From Candidatus Schekmanbacteria bacterium (GTDB lineage: Bacteria > CSSED10-310 > JACPHN01), in NCBI GenBank assembly GCA_016188575.1, contig JACPHN010000047.1:1-54629 (forward strand): 54,629 bases of DNA. The letters are read 5' to 3'. Positions within the stretch are counted from its first letter, which is position 1, and every line of letters begins with the position of its first letter. This document shows positions 18,594 to 28,240 of the stretch, piece after piece. The position numbers and the translations under genes were made by a program. A model generated the notes under the pieces. That model was not told the origin of the DNA. It saw only the letters and a program-made list of their open reading frames with translations, and did no database searches.

Positions 18594-18728
18594 CTGACAA
18601 GACCTGGGCAGCAAGCACCGGCATGATCGTGCGGCGCGGCGCGGCGCACCACCGGACTTGCGGCGGGGATTCCCGAACATCCATACTACCCTTTGCTCTG
18701 TACAGCCCGTCGACGATTGGTTTGACCA

Positions 18729-19931
18729 GTGAAAGATCCACACGTTAGCGGCAAATCTCTGCAGGCCGGCGGCGGGAAAACGCCCAATCTCAAGGGGCGC
18801 CTCTCCACGATGTCCCTTCCCGACATCATCCAGTGGATCCAGTTCGGGCACAAGAAGGGGACGCTGCTGATCGAGACCGATGACGTTCGCAAGCAGATCT
18901 ACTTCGAGAGGGGCAACGTCATCTTCGCGTCGTCGAGCAAACCGCACGAGCGCCTCGGACAATTTCTGCTGCGCGCCAAGAACATCACCCAGGCCGACCT
19001 GCAGCGTTGCCTGGACATCTGGGCGTCGGAGCAAGGCAAGCGCAAGCTCAGCGAAATATTCGTCGATAGCGGCTTGATCACCGAGGCGGGAATGCTGGCG
19101 CGTCTCCGCCAGCTCGTCCAGGAAATCGTCTTTGACCTTTTCCTGTACGACGACGGGCACTTCGAGTTTTGCGAAGGATATGTGCCGCCGTACGTCCTCT
19201 GTTCCTTCTATCTGGATTCGCAAAACCTGTTGATGGAGGGACTCTATCGGGTAGACGAATATCGCCGCAACGTCGGTCGTCTGCCCTCCGCGAATCAAGT
19301 CCTCGTGCACACCGGCGCCAATCTCGCCAGGCTGATGGAGATGAGCGCAGAGGCACAGTACCTGTACGCGATGGTCGATGGTCGAAAGGATCTGCAGGAG
19401 CTCCTGGACTCGTCACCGCTGTCGGCATACGAGGCCCAGGTCCATCTGCTCACGCTGCTGCAGGAAAACCTCGTGGCCGTCAAGGCAATGGACGTCGGGG
19501 AGGTTCTGGAGCGCCGGCTGGCGCACATCCTCGAGCGGGGCGAAGCCTATCTCGCCGAAGGCAATCTGGACAAAGCGGCCTGGGCCTTGCGGGAAGGAAA
19601 GGAAGTCATCTACGGCAACACGAAGCTGCGCTCGTACATCGAAAAGCTTGAAACCCTCGTCACGGGATATGAGCGGCGGCTGCAGAAGTTCATGATGGAA
19701 GAAGTGAGTCGCCTTTCCGGCGGTCCGGACGTGCCGATGCGCGTGGCGTACGAGGCGCTGAACAGCCATCTCAACGAGAACTTGACCACGGAGCAAGGTT
19801 TCATTCTGTCACGAATCGGCGACTACGCAACGCTGCGCGAGATCCTGCTCACCAGTGGTTTGCCGCGAGAGAAGACCTACGAGCTGATGTTCTCGCTGCT
19901 GAGCTTGGGACTGGTGAAGCGGGCGCGCTAG
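18729..19931 (+). CDS. DUF4388 (PATAN-type) domain protein
   Basis: 400 aa. The N-terminal part (about 17-150) is a DUF4388 domain: LKGRLSTMSLPDIIQWIQ, KKGTLLIETDD, IYFERGNVIFASS and FELCEGY-like FEFCEGY. The rest is helical, with a TPR-like AEGNLDKAAWALREGKE stretch near 280-300. DUF4388 proteins are common in Deltaproteobacteria and often accompany two-component or gliding-motility signalling. The start is GTG with no clear ribosome site. The precise role is unknown. Confidence 0.8.
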   Translation: MKDPHVSGKSLQAGGGKTPNLKGRLSTMSLPDIIQWIQFGHKKGTLLIETDDVRKQIYFERGNVIFASSSKPHERLGQFLLRAKNITQADLQRCLDIWASEQGKRKLSEIFVDSGLITEAGMLARLRQLVQEIVFDLFLYDDGHFEFCEGYVPPYVLCSFYLDSQNLLMEGLYRVDEYRRNVGRLPSANQVLVHTGANLARLMEMSAEAQYLYAMVDGRKDLQELLDSSPLSAYEAQVHLLTLLQENLVAVKAMDVGEVLERRLAHILERGEAYLAEGNLDKAAWALREGKEVIYGNTKLRSYIEKLETLVTGYERRLQKFMMEEVSRLSGGPDVPMRVAYEALNSHLNENLTTEQGFILSRIGDYATLREILLTSGLPREKTYELMFSLLSLGLVKRAR

Positions 19932-20057
19932 GGTGCGGGTGCAGTGGGCGCCGGCCACCCGCTCGCGGGTGTTGGCGTGCGGCGCGCGAGCGCAAGCGCT
20001 ATACTCTGCCGCACAGGCCTGATTGACTATCAAGATTGATTGTAGGAAGAGGATCCC

Positions 20058-20981
20058 GTGCGCAAGCGATTAACCAAGGAAGAAATTCGCCAGGACCCGT
20101 TCTTGGAGACGTTGAACGAGATCGCACGCGCCGTTCTGGAAAACGGCCGCGAGATCATCGTCGGCTTTGCGGTCTTCTGTCTGCTTTTCGCCGGCGGGCT
20201 GGTCCTGGTCGGATTTCTGGACCATCGCAATCTGGCGGCCAGCGAGCTGGAGGACGCCGCTCTGGTCAAGCTGCGCGCCGCCGAGGACGGCGCAGAGGCC
20301 GATGCCGCGGCGGACCAGGCGAAGCTTGACGAGGTCGCCAAGGCGTTTCGCGAAGTGATCGAGCAATACCCTCGCAGCTCGGCCGCGCAAACGAGCACTC
20401 TGTTTCTTGGACAGACGCTGCGGCTGAAAGGCGACTACGAGGAAGCGATCCGGGTATTCGAGTCGCTCATTCAGCGCGATCCCGACGACACGCTGGTCGT
20501 GGAGGCACAGCGGGGCATTGCCTACGCGCGCTGGGGACTCGGCAAGACAGCGGAAGCGGAGCAGGCGCTGAACGCGGCAATGGCCCGTGTCTCGGCGAAA
20601 CCGGCGGACAAGGCGGCAATCCTGATCGAGCTGGCGCGCCTCGCGGAGAGCGGGGGTGATTTCCCTCGCGCCACGGAGCTGTTCGAGGAGGTCTCGGCCA
20701 CGGCTCCGGATTCGCCGTGGGCCCGGGAGGCGCAGCAAGAGATGAGCCTCTTGCCCTCGCCAACCACCTCCGAAACAACCGCGGCGACCGCAGCCCGGGC
20801 GGCGGCCGAGCCAACGAGCACCGGTAGCGCGCCCAGCAGCGTTGGCGAGCAAGCGCCACCCGCGAGTGAGGCACCGCCGGCGGCCACGGCACCCGTCGCC
20901 GAGGCGACCGCGGCAGCCCCGTCTCCGGCAGCGGCCGCGACCGCCGCGGCGCCGGCGGAAGCGGCCACGACCACCCCCTGA
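20058..20981 (+). CDS. Membrane-anchored TPR protein (YfgM-like layout)
   Basis: 307 aa. A basic N-terminus (RKRLTKEEIRQDPF) precedes one membrane helix (about 33-54), then TPR units (about 85-240), and an Ala/Pro/Thr/Glu tail from about 240. The GTG start follows AGGAAGAGGA at a good distance. The layout resembles the periplasmic TPR_21/YfgM family that assists protein export, but similarity is by architecture only. A TATACT -10-like box at 20000-20005 lies upstream. deoB follows 14 bp downstream, suggesting co-transcription. Confidence 0.75.
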   Translation: MRKRLTKEEIRQDPFLETLNEIARAVLENGREIIVGFAVFCLLFAGGLVLVGFLDHRNLAASELEDAALVKLRAAEDGAEADAAADQAKLDEVAKAFREVIEQYPRSSAAQTSTLFLGQTLRLKGDYEEAIRVFESLIQRDPDDTLVVEAQRGIAYARWGLGKTAEAEQALNAAMARVSAKPADKAAILIELARLAESGGDFPRATELFEEVSATAPDSPWAREAQQEMSLLPSPTTSETTAATAARAAAEPTSTGSAPSSVGEQAPPASEAPPAATAPVAEATAAAPSPAAAATAAAPAEAATTTP

Positions 20982-20995
20982 GGCCTGCCCAGGCG

Positions 20996-22183
20996 ATGGC
21001 GCCGCGTCCATGCCACCGCTTCGAGCGGATTCTTCTGGTCGTCCTCGACTCCGTTGGAGTCGGCGGAGCACCCGATGCCGCTGCCTTCGGCGACGAGGGG
21101 GCGAACACTCTGCTGCATACGCTCGAGCACTTTACGGGCAGCCTGGCGCTGCCAACGCTTCAGCGTCTGGGCCTGGGCAACATCGACGCCTATCCCGGGG
21201 TGCCGCCGGCGCGGGAGCCTCTCGGGCAGTACGGCGCCCTCGTGGAGATCTCGGCGGGCAAGGACACGACCACGGGTCACTGGGAGCTGGCGGGCCTGAC
21301 GCTCGAGTCCCCGTTTCCCACCTACCCGACAGGTTTTCCCGATGCCGTCCTTGCCGAGCTCCAAGCGCGGATGGGGCGTCGCTGGCTCGGGAACGTGCCG
21401 GCTTCGGGTACCGAGATCCTCGAGCGGCTGGGGGCGCGGCACGCCGAGACAGGTTGGCCGATCGTCTACACCAGCGCAGACAGTGTTTTTCAGGTGGCCG
21501 CTCACGTCGACGTCGTGCCCTTGGAGGAGCTATACCGGATCTGCGCGATCGCACGAGAGATCCTGCGTGGACCCCATGCCGTGGCGCGAGTCATCGCCAG
21601 ACCATTCGCGGGTGTCCCCGGTGCCTACGTGCGGCTGGCGGGCGCGCGGCACGACTACTCGTTGCCCCCACCGCAGCCCACGGTGCTGGACAGCTTGCGC
21701 GCCGACGGCGTCACGGTTACCGCGGTGGGCAAGATCAGCGACATCTTCGCGGGCACCGGGATCGACGAGTCGCACCACACGGGAAGCAATGACGAGGGTA
21801 TGGATGTGCTCGAGCGTCTCGTAGCGACGGACAGTACAGGGCTCGTGTTTGTCAACCTCGTCGATTTCGATTCCGCGTACGGTCACCGCCGCGATCCGCG
21901 CGGCTATGGCCTGGCGCTGGCGGAGCTCGACCGCCGCCTCGGCGAGCTGCTGCCCAAGCTGAGCGCGACCGACCTGCTCATCCTCACTGCGGACCACGGC
22001 AACGATCCCACTTTTCGGGGAACGGATCACACGCGCGAGCGCGTGCCGGTCCTTCTCTATGGGCGCGGACTGGCCGGTGGCGTCGACCTGGGCGTGCGGC
22101 GCGGGTTTGGCTGGGTCGCAGGAACGATCGCCGCGCTGTTTTCATTGCGGTGGCCAGGTCAGCCCGGGTCGCTTGTGCCGTGA
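20996..22183 (+). CDS. deoB: Phosphopentomutase
   Basis: 395 aa, the usual length. It interconverts ribose-1-phosphate and ribose-5-phosphate (and the deoxy forms) in nucleoside salvage. Alkaline-phosphatase-superfamily metal motifs are present: LVVLDSVGVGGAPDA at the N-terminus, GKDTTTGHWELAG (with the phosphorylatable Thr), GKISDIFAGTGID, and LILTADHGNDPTFRGTDHTRE near the C-terminus. It is a complete, cytoplasmic, Mn-dependent enzyme by family. Confidence 0.96.
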   Translation: MAPRPCHRFERILLVVLDSVGVGGAPDAAAFGDEGANTLLHTLEHFTGSLALPTLQRLGLGNIDAYPGVPPAREPLGQYGALVEISAGKDTTTGHWELAGLTLESPFPTYPTGFPDAVLAELQARMGRRWLGNVPASGTEILERLGARHAETGWPIVYTSADSVFQVAAHVDVVPLEELYRICAIAREILRGPHAVARVIARPFAGVPGAYVRLAGARHDYSLPPPQPTVLDSLRADGVTVTAVGKISDIFAGTGIDESHHTGSNDEGMDVLERLVATDSTGLVFVNLVDFDSAYGHRRDPRGYGLALAELDRRLGELLPKLSATDLLILTADHGNDPTFRGTDHTRERVPVLLYGRGLAGGVDLGVRRGFGWVAGTIAALFSLRWPGQPGSLVP

Positions 22184-22240
22184 ACGGGCAGCCTGCAAAG
22201 GGGGCTTGACAGCCCAACTCGGTGGCACTAATTAATACTT

Positions 22241-22507
22241 CAGAACGCGGTGACGATATTTCGTTGCCGCCCCATCCCACAGTCCGACGAAGAATGCCAC
22301 AGTCAACAACAGCGAGATGCCTGGCTCGAAAGAGCGAGGAGGGTTATTTGGCGCCCCCCGCCGATAATTACTCCGGCATCGGCTCGCGCCGCCACGATGG
22401 GGCAAAGAGCTGGAGTCGCTGCTCGTGGATCGGGCTGTGTAAACCCGCCTAAATTCTTCGAACGCCTATCGAGACCCTCGCCTCCCCCCGGCGAGGGTTC
22501 TTTTTTT
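22241..22507 (+). ncRNA. Putative structured non-coding RNA (unknown family)
   Basis: No plausible gene lies between deoB and the terminator at 22474-22507, a gap of about 290 bp, yet the DNA looks transcribed and folded. TTGACA at 22206-22211 is 17 bp before an AT-rich TAATTA. GGTGACGATA (22249-22258) pairs with TATCGAGACC (22467-22476) through a tandem G-A mismatch, closing the whole region. TTGC...CCCATC (about 22264-22279) can pair with GATGGGGCAA (about 22397-22406), and a GCTC-GAAA-GAGC tetraloop hairpin and a GCCGAT/ATCGGC stem lie inside. tmRNA, RNase P and SRP signatures are absent. Length is about 240-265 nt. Confidence 0.5.
22474..22507 (+). terminator. Rho-independent terminator
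   Basis: A 9-bp stem ACCCTCGCC/GGCGAGGGT (22474-22482 and 22490-22498) with a C-rich loop is followed by TTC and seven T. It ends transcription on the plus strand; its T-run overlaps the stop codon of the convergent BNR-like gene. Confidence 0.92.
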
Positions 22508-24878
22508 AAGGCCGCTTTCCAGAGTTTCCGCGGGGAACGGCGCGCAGCAAGCAAATCTTTCCGTGCGCCTCGTACGCCAGGTGAACGACGCCATGACGCA
22601 CCGCGATGAAAGGCGTACTGACGAACGGCGCAAACCGATCGATCGCCTGCATGGCCCCCGAGCGACCGCCGTCGCGGCTCCAATACAGCGCGTTTTGCAG
22701 CAGACCCGACAGGCGCTGCTGCCCGGCGAGCGCCAGCTCGGTGTCTCCCGCCGAGGCCAGGAGCGGCCCATATCCTTGCGGTCGCGATACCTGCGGGCCG
22801 ACCGGCGCGGACACTTCAAGCTCCGCCGCTCGCCTCACCACGGCCGCGTACGAGTCGCGGGAATCGCGGTCCAGCCAGATCACGCGCACACCGCCGCCAG
22901 GAAGTGCTTGCGCGTATCCCTTGTCCACCGCCCAGGTGTCTCCCCAGCCGATTGCCGCCTTGCCGTATTCGGGATTGACGCGAACGGCGTGTGAGAAATA
23001 CGAATCGCCTTCCCCTCGAGCCACAACAAAGAGGTTCGCGGCCGTACCGACGTCCTCGTACCAGGCGAGGTAGATCGTGCCATCGACGCCGCTGGCGAGC
23101 TCCGGGTAGCCCTGCCGCGCATTGCGCATGTACGGCGGCGAGACGGGGTATGGCGCGGAGAAGCCCGCCTGGCCCGGCGTCATCGTCGCATAGTAGACCT
23201 GCGGCTCGCCAAGGCGACGATCGTGCCAGGCGACGTGCACCGTCCCGCGGCGATCCAGCGCAAGAGCCGGAGCCGATTGCCAGACGCCCAAGCTCGGCAG
23301 GTCGTCCACCGCAGCGTCTGCCGCGAAGCTTGCACCGCCGTCGCTACTGTGCGTGAAAAATATCCGCGGCGTGCTCCGGCCGCGCCGGAAGTCCTGCCAC
23401 GCCAGGAGCAGGGTTCCACCGGTGCCGGCTGCGGCGGCGCGAAGAAACCCCCGCGGGCCGGGCGCGCGCGGGTCCGATACCTGCCGGGCGGCGGAGAAGG
23501 ACAGGCCGGAGTCGGTGCTGGAAGCGGCCATGATGCGGTCCCCTTCGGGGTGGCGCGCAATCCAAAACGCCCACAGAAGGTCCCGATCCGCGAATGCGAG
23601 AACCGGTTCGGTGGCCACCACGGTCAGCGGCTCCGAGCCGTCGACCTGCCGCGTTGCCGAAAGCTCGGACGTGCCGTCCAGTACGCTGGCGTAGACGTTG
23701 GTGTCGGCCGTGTCGGGGGGCACGACTCCGGTCCAGGCGACGGCAATCGCACCGCCGGTCAACGCCGCCGCCGCCGGCGTGCCACCGCAGCTCTGCACAC
23801 CCGCCGCCCGCACCGCGACCGGCGGACCAAACGCCAGCTCCGGCAGTGACGCGTAGCGCGTATGGATTCCGGCGCCGCTCTCCGTGATCAGCACCAGGTG
23901 CTGGTCACGAGCTCCCACCAGACGAACGGCGCGCGGCTCCGGGGCAATCGGGATCGTCGCCCTCACGGCGATGGTGATAGAGCCTGGGGAGAGCTCCAGC
24001 ACGTCCAGAGAGCCTGGGGAGCTCCCGGCGGCAACCGCGTACGGGCGTCCCCTGGTGTCGACGGCGAGGTCGGGGCACAGCGGGGTCGCGCTGCCGAGCC
24101 GTGCCGTCGCCAGCGGCTCCAACGAGGCCGCTACCGCGGTGTCAAACGTCTCGACCCACGCACTCTCTCCGTCCGTGAAGGCGAGGAACAGATCGTCGCC
24201 GCTGATGGCGAGGCGGGGATCGCAAGCGCTGTCCGCGGCGACCACGGCTACCAGCCGATAGGTATCGCCGCCGTCGTCGCTCCGGGAGATTGCGAGGCGA
24301 TCCTCGGCGGTAACCGCATCGCGGCCCAACCAGGCGACGAAAACGGCACCCGCATCGCTGGCCGCGACCGCCGGCGCGGGATGGAGGGAGTCCGCGCCGA
24401 ACCCGTACGAGATCGCCTCAGGATTGACTCGGCGCGGTGCCGACGAAGTGTGCGGGCTGCTCGCAATGAGAACGCTGTAAAGGTTGCCGCCGTAACCGAA
24501 GACGGCGAAGGCGGTGCCGTCGGACGTTGCCGCCAGCACGGGCGGGTAGGCGTCGGCAAACTCGAAGCTGCTGATGCGCTCCGGGGCGGCGAAGTTGGCT
24601 GCTGCCGAAGGGGCGGTAGCGAGAAAGATGTCATCCGTGCCGCGGCGATTGTCGAGCCAGACGGCGACGAGCTCGCCGGTGGTGAGCTGGGCAAGGGCGG
24701 GGAGCGATTGGGAGGAGCCGCTTGCGCCGTCGACGCGGCGCGCCGGGTAGAAGGAGAAGGTGTCGGCGACCGCGGATTGGGCGGCGGCAACAACGCCCAG
24801 GAGAAGGAGCGCCAGGCAAGAGAGCCGTGCGGTGAGGAGCGCGACGCGATGGAGAAACGCAGGTCTCAGAGCGTTCAT
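22506..24878 (-). CDS. Secreted beta-propeller protein with BNR/sialidase-like repeats
   Basis: 790 aa from the ATG at 24878; the longer open frame upstream lacks a signal sequence. The signal peptide is residues 1 to about 38 (hydrophobic ALLTARLSCLALLLLGVVAA). The remainder is strand-rich with repeated Asp-box-like units such as SRSDDGGDTYRLV, SSTDSGLSFSAARQV, THSSDGGASFAADA and YWSRDGGRSG, interleaved with LAWQDFR and VAWHDRR turns. These resemble sialidase/BNR propellers without the catalytic Arg triad being identifiable, so enzymatic activity should not be assumed. It is probably exported or surface-bound; the ligand is unknown. Confidence 0.8.
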   Translation of the reverse strand: MNALRPAFLHRVALLTARLSCLALLLLGVVAAAQSAVADTFSFYPARRVDGASGSSQSLPALAQLTTGELVAVWLDNRRGTDDIFLATAPSAAANFAAPERISSFEFADAYPPVLAATSDGTAFAVFGYGGNLYSVLIASSPHTSSAPRRVNPEAISYGFGADSLHPAPAVAASDAGAVFVAWLGRDAVTAEDRLAISRSDDGGDTYRLVAVVAADSACDPRLAISGDDLFLAFTDGESAWVETFDTAVAASLEPLATARLGSATPLCPDLAVDTRGRPYAVAAGSSPGSLDVLELSPGSITIAVRATIPIAPEPRAVRLVGARDQHLVLITESGAGIHTRYASLPELAFGPPVAVRAAGVQSCGGTPAAAALTGGAIAVAWTGVVPPDTADTNVYASVLDGTSELSATRQVDGSEPLTVVATEPVLAFADRDLLWAFWIARHPEGDRIMAASSTDSGLSFSAARQVSDPRAPGPRGFLRAAAAGTGGTLLLAWQDFRRGRSTPRIFFTHSSDGGASFAADAAVDDLPSLGVWQSAPALALDRRGTVHVAWHDRRLGEPQVYYATMTPGQAGFSAPYPVSPPYMRNARQGYPELASGVDGTIYLAWYEDVGTAANLFVVARGEGDSYFSHAVRVNPEYGKAAIGWGDTWAVDKGYAQALPGGGVRVIWLDRDSRDSYAAVVRRAAELEVSAPVGPQVSRPQGYGPLLASAGDTELALAGQQRLSGLLQNALYWSRDGGRSGAMQAIDRFAPFVSTPFIAVRHGVVHLAYEAHGKICLLRAVPRGNSGKRP

Positions 24879-25335
24879 GAGGTTGTAGTCCCGGGGTTCA
24901 TGGCCTTCGAACGGGAGCGGACGTGAGCCGTGGGTTGCAAGGGAAGTGCCACTTGCCTGGCGAGCGAAAATCGCGTGCTCCTGCAGGAGTGGTCGATCGC
25001 TTTCGCCTGGCGGGTGGCGTCGCGCGCCATGGCGCATGAATCTTCACACGTGTCGCGCGCCTGGCCGAGCTGACTCCCCCTCACCCACGGTCACGTGGCG
25101 CTCCGTCCCGCGCCGGGTCAGGCGCGCTCCGGCTCGGGCCCGGTGCGGTCATCCAGCGCCGCAGCGACTTCCTGCACTGGCCCCGACCGCGCCCGAGAAG
25201 CGAATCTTCGAGCGCGCCGGCGGATCTGGCATGACAAATGCTCAATCCCGTCCGACACAACTCCCGCGATCGTCTCATGCTCCTGCAGCAGCGAGCGGGA
25301 CGCGCGGGTCCTGATGGGACGAGGAGAACCAGAAA
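24879..25335. other. Divergent intergenic region between two secreted-protein genes
   Basis: About 457 bp with no convincing gene in either strand. A CTCCTGCAGGAG palindrome lies near 24977 and a related CTCCTGCAG sequence near 25280. It presumably holds promoters for the BNR-like gene (leftward) and the FG-GAP gene (rightward), but I found no clear -35/-10 pair. Confidence 0.4.
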
Positions 25336-26700
25336 ATGAAAGCACAGCTTGATGCTCGCACTCAGCGAGTGCCGCGGCTCCTGGGACATGGGCTCCGATT
25401 TGCGGGAGGAAAAAAGCCGCTCGGGGCACTTCTCCAGCTCGCGTGCTGGGGCCTGCTCTCGATGATCACCCAGACCGCCGCCAGCGCGGGGCTCCCGAGC
25501 CAGAAGTTTCCGCTTCCACAGGCCCCATATCCCGACATGCTCGGCTACTCAATCGCGCTCAGCGGCGACCGCGCAATAGTCGGCGCTCCGGGAGGCACCT
25601 TTGCGCCGACCTCCGCCGGCGCTGCTTACGTGTATGTGCGCGGGGACGATGGATGGTCCGGGGAGCAAGAGCTTCTTGCCGCTGATGGCCAGGTCGCGGA
25701 TCGGCTGGGGTGGGCCGTCGACATGCGCGGCGACATCGCGGTGGTCGGCGCCGATCAGCGCGCGGGGACAGGAGCCGCATACGTCTTCCGACGAGTTGCA
25801 TCCGGGTGGCAGCAGGACGCGCTCCTCACGGCACCGGGTGCCGCCGCGCAGGATTACTTTGGGAGCGCGGTCGCCACGGACGGAGACCGGATCGTGGTCG
25901 GCGCGTACGGCGTCGATGGCGTCGAATATGAGGAGGGCGCCGCGTTCGTCTATGTGTGGGACGGGAGCTCATGGTCGTTCGAACAGAAGCTGGCGCTACC
26001 GCTGGCCGCGGAACGGCGCGTCATTGAGGGAACCTGGCTCGGATTCTCGGTCGCGATCGACGGAGACACCATTGTCGCCGGCGCGGATGGCGACGACGAG
26101 GGTGGCGATGATGCGGGCGCCGCCTATGTGTTCACCCTGCAAAGCGGCGTCTGGACGCTGCAGCAAAAACTCGCACCCTCGGCACCGTACGCCTACAGGG
26201 GCGCGGGTTGGTCGGTCGGGCTGCATGGCAACCTTGCCCTGGTCAGCACCCGGGAAGGCTCCGTCTACAGCTTTGTCAGGGACAGTGCGCACTGGACCGA
26301 GGAGGGGACGCTCACCGATTCCGCAGCGGGGCCGTGCGGGGAACACGTCTCGATTCATAGCAACCGGGCGATCATCGGTGGATGCACCATCACGGTGGAT
26401 GGCGCATCGCAGTACCCAGCGTACGTCTTTCAAAGGGAGGCGGGCGCCTGGCGAGCCGTAAGCAAGCTTCTGTCCCCGGACAGTGAGCCGTATTTCGGGG
26501 CTGTGGTTGACATCGATGATTCCGGTATCATCGTTGGCAACGGCGACGACGATGTGTATGGTATCAGCATGCCCACTGTTCCGATCGTGAACGGAGTCGG
26601 TGCCGGCGTTGCTCTGCTCGTAACCAGTGCTGGGCTGCGAGCTCGCTACGGCAACGCGCAGGGGAGACGCCGCCGGAGGACGCCTGTGAATCATACGTGA
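25336..26700 (+). CDS. Exported FG-GAP repeat beta-propeller protein with C-terminal hydrophobic-basic tail
   Basis: 454 aa, with GAGGAGAA seven bases before the ATG. A long signal region ends near residue 52 (SMITQTAASA). Units of the type LGYSIALSGDRAIVGAP, LGWAVDMRGDIAVVGAD, FGSAVATDGDRIVVGAY and LGFSVAIDGDTIVAGAD recur about every 50-60 residues, alternating with AAYVF and EQKL stretches, the FG-GAP/integrin-alpha-like propeller. The C-terminus has a Val/Ala/Leu-rich segment (about 417-434) followed by a GRRRRR cluster, a tripartite arrangement like known C-terminal sorting signals. Ligand unknown. Confidence 0.85.
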   Translation: MKAQLDARTQRVPRLLGHGLRFAGGKKPLGALLQLACWGLLSMITQTAASAGLPSQKFPLPQAPYPDMLGYSIALSGDRAIVGAPGGTFAPTSAGAAYVYVRGDDGWSGEQELLAADGQVADRLGWAVDMRGDIAVVGADQRAGTGAAYVFRRVASGWQQDALLTAPGAAAQDYFGSAVATDGDRIVVGAYGVDGVEYEEGAAFVYVWDGSSWSFEQKLALPLAAERRVIEGTWLGFSVAIDGDTIVAGADGDDEGGDDAGAAYVFTLQSGVWTLQQKLAPSAPYAYRGAGWSVGLHGNLALVSTREGSVYSFVRDSAHWTEEGTLTDSAAGPCGEHVSIHSNRAIIGGCTITVDGASQYPAYVFQREAGAWRAVSKLLSPDSEPYFGAVVDIDDSGIIVGNGDDDVYGISMPTVPIVNGVGAGVALLVTSAGLRARYGNAQGRRRRRTPVNHT

Positions 26701-26736
26701 ACCCCGCCGCGGGGAGCCCGAGAAGGGGCGAGTGAA

Positions 26737-26767
26737 CAGGCGGGCGTTCCCGCGGGGCGCCCGCCTG
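26737..26767. repeat. Perfect 10-bp hairpin after the FG-GAP gene
   Basis: CAGGCGGGCG (26737-26746) and its complement (26758-26767) with an 11-nt loop lie 37 bp past the stop codon. There is no T-run; it could act as a Rho-assisted terminator or an RNA-stabilising end. Confidence 0.4.
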
Positions 26768-26880
26768 AGCGTGAGGTGACGGAGGTCCTCAGCCGAATGC
26801 AGCGTGTGATGAGCTACCGTCCACCGAGCTACGCAGGAGCGTACTCGGTGGCGGTTTCGTGTTTCGCCGGGGGCGGCGCC

Positions 26881-28240
26881 CCATAAGCACTAAACTAATG
26901 CCAAATGCCGGAGAAACTCATCCGAAATCTCGCGCCACGGCTTGCGGAGGCGCTCCGGATTCGCCAGCATCGGACCGAGCTCGGCCCCACGAGAAAGAAG
27001 TTGCGACGGCGTCAATGGGCGCCCCACCGCTTGCAGCACTGAGTCCCGGGCTTCAATGAATTCCCTCCAACGGCTGCGCCGAAGTGAGGTTGAATCCCCA
27101 GGGGGAAAAGAAGCGGGCCTCTTCCGCGAGCCGCTCGATGAGCATCACCGTCAATAGCTTGCCTTGTATCCAGGCGCGGGCGGAGGCGTCGCTGCGTTTT
27201 GGAAGGTGACCCAATTTCATCAGCGACTTGAGACGTTTGAAGCAAAGCTCGATCTGCCAGCGAGCACGGTAGAGCTCGAGAACCTCGTGTGATTCGAGGA
27301 GACTACGGTCCATGGTTGTCAGTACGAACACGTACTCAGCGAACTCGAGCGTTTCGGGTCTGAATTTCTTTCCCTTCTTATTGGCAACACGGCGAATCTT
27401 GTCCTTCGCCCGTTTCGCTGCCGCGACACTCTTTCGAATCGCGCACAGACGGGCTCCCCAGGTGCGGTCATTTGCTTGGAACTGCACCGGCCACTCGTCC
27501 GGAAGGTGAGCACGCAGGCTTCTGAGGCTCGCAAGAAGCGGAAATGGCTCATTCCGTTCCATGGAAAGGAGTGGGAAGTTGGCGCTGTTCATGCGAACTA
27601 TGACATCTCCTCGCTGCTCCAGCACGTACGCCACACCTTGGCGGTGGCAATAGCCACGGTCCCCTAGAACGATGTCTCCGGCCTGGACCGGCAAGCGTGT
27701 AAAGGATTCTCCGCCCTTGACACTCGTGAGCTGATAGAAATCGCATGCCAAGTCCGGCAGACCAATGCAATAATGAACCCGCCAGTCCGTCCCCGTTGCT
27801 CCAGGTTCCTCGACGGTGCTCGCATCAATAGCGCGTAGTCGGCGACCAGAGGGTGCGCGAGCGGCATTCGCGAAGCGACTCGATTCGAACATGCGCCGCG
27901 ACAATTCGCGAAGCCACCCCTCGGAAGTCCGGAGTCGCTTCAGCAGTGCTACATCGGTTAACGATGCCATGCCCTGAATCTCGGCTCGCGCAACCGCTTG
28001 CTTCAGCGACAAGCCCGTGGCTACATGAAGGAGCAGCAGTTGCAAGAGAAGCTCCGGGGTTCGGACCTCACCGCGCGCACGCCGCATCGCGCCCAATTCT
28101 CGGGCTAGCCCTTGCCAGCCATTGGGTAAGAGACTCGCCAGTACATGCCACTCTTCTTCCATCAGTGCAAATGAATTCGTCATGCCCGCAATCGTACAGA
28201 GATTTTCGGCGTGTGTCAAGCCTTAGGTTAGTGCTTATGG
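26881..28240. mobile_element. IS4-family insertion sequence
   Basis: A 1360-bp element with ends CCATAAGCACTAAACTAA (26881) and, inverted, CCATAAGCACTAACCTAA (ending 28240). It is flanked by a 9-bp direct duplication GGCGGCGCC (26872-26880 and 28241-28249); 11 bp can be counted if the ends are shifted. It contains one DDE transposase gene on the minus strand. The preserved ends and duplication suggest a fairly recent insertion next to the IS605-type element. Confidence 0.9.
27053..28183 (-). CDS. IS4-family DDE transposase
   Basis: 376 aa from the ATG at 28183 (a TTG at 28219 extends it by 12 residues). Catalytic candidates are D120 in LRAIDAS, D175 in VLGDRGY and E312 in the YRARWQIELCFKRLK signature (Y-(2)-R-like/E-(6)-K motif of IS4 transposases), with a beta-strand-rich insertion between the second Asp and the Glu. 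All three are present, so it may be active. No frameshift is seen. Confidence 0.93.
   Translation of the reverse strand: MTNSFALMEEEWHVLASLLPNGWQGLARELGAMRRARGEVRTPELLLQLLLLHVATGLSLKQAVARAEIQGMASLTDVALLKRLRTSEGWLRELSRRMFESSRFANAARAPSGRRLRAIDASTVEEPGATGTDWRVHYCIGLPDLACDFYQLTSVKGGESFTRLPVQAGDIVLGDRGYCHRQGVAYVLEQRGDVIVRMNSANFPLLSMERNEPFPLLASLRSLRAHLPDEWPVQFQANDRTWGARLCAIRKSVAAAKRAKDKIRRVANKKGKKFRPETLEFAEYVFVLTTMDRSLLESHEVLELYRARWQIELCFKRLKSLMKLGHLPKRSDASARAWIQGKLLTVMLIERLAEEARFFSPWGFNLTSAQPLEGIH

Noticed and set aside
17148-19310. Upstream extension of the glycosyltransferase frame by about 720 codons
   Set aside because: Runs antisense through MEMO1 and DUF4388 genes; the GT2 domain begins right after the ATG at 17147.
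22241-22507. 6S RNA, tmRNA, RNase P RNA or SRP RNA
   Set aside because: None of the diagnostic conserved sequences of tmRNA, RNase P or SRP RNA is present; only a short GATATTTC match to E. coli 6S, at a different position in the fold.
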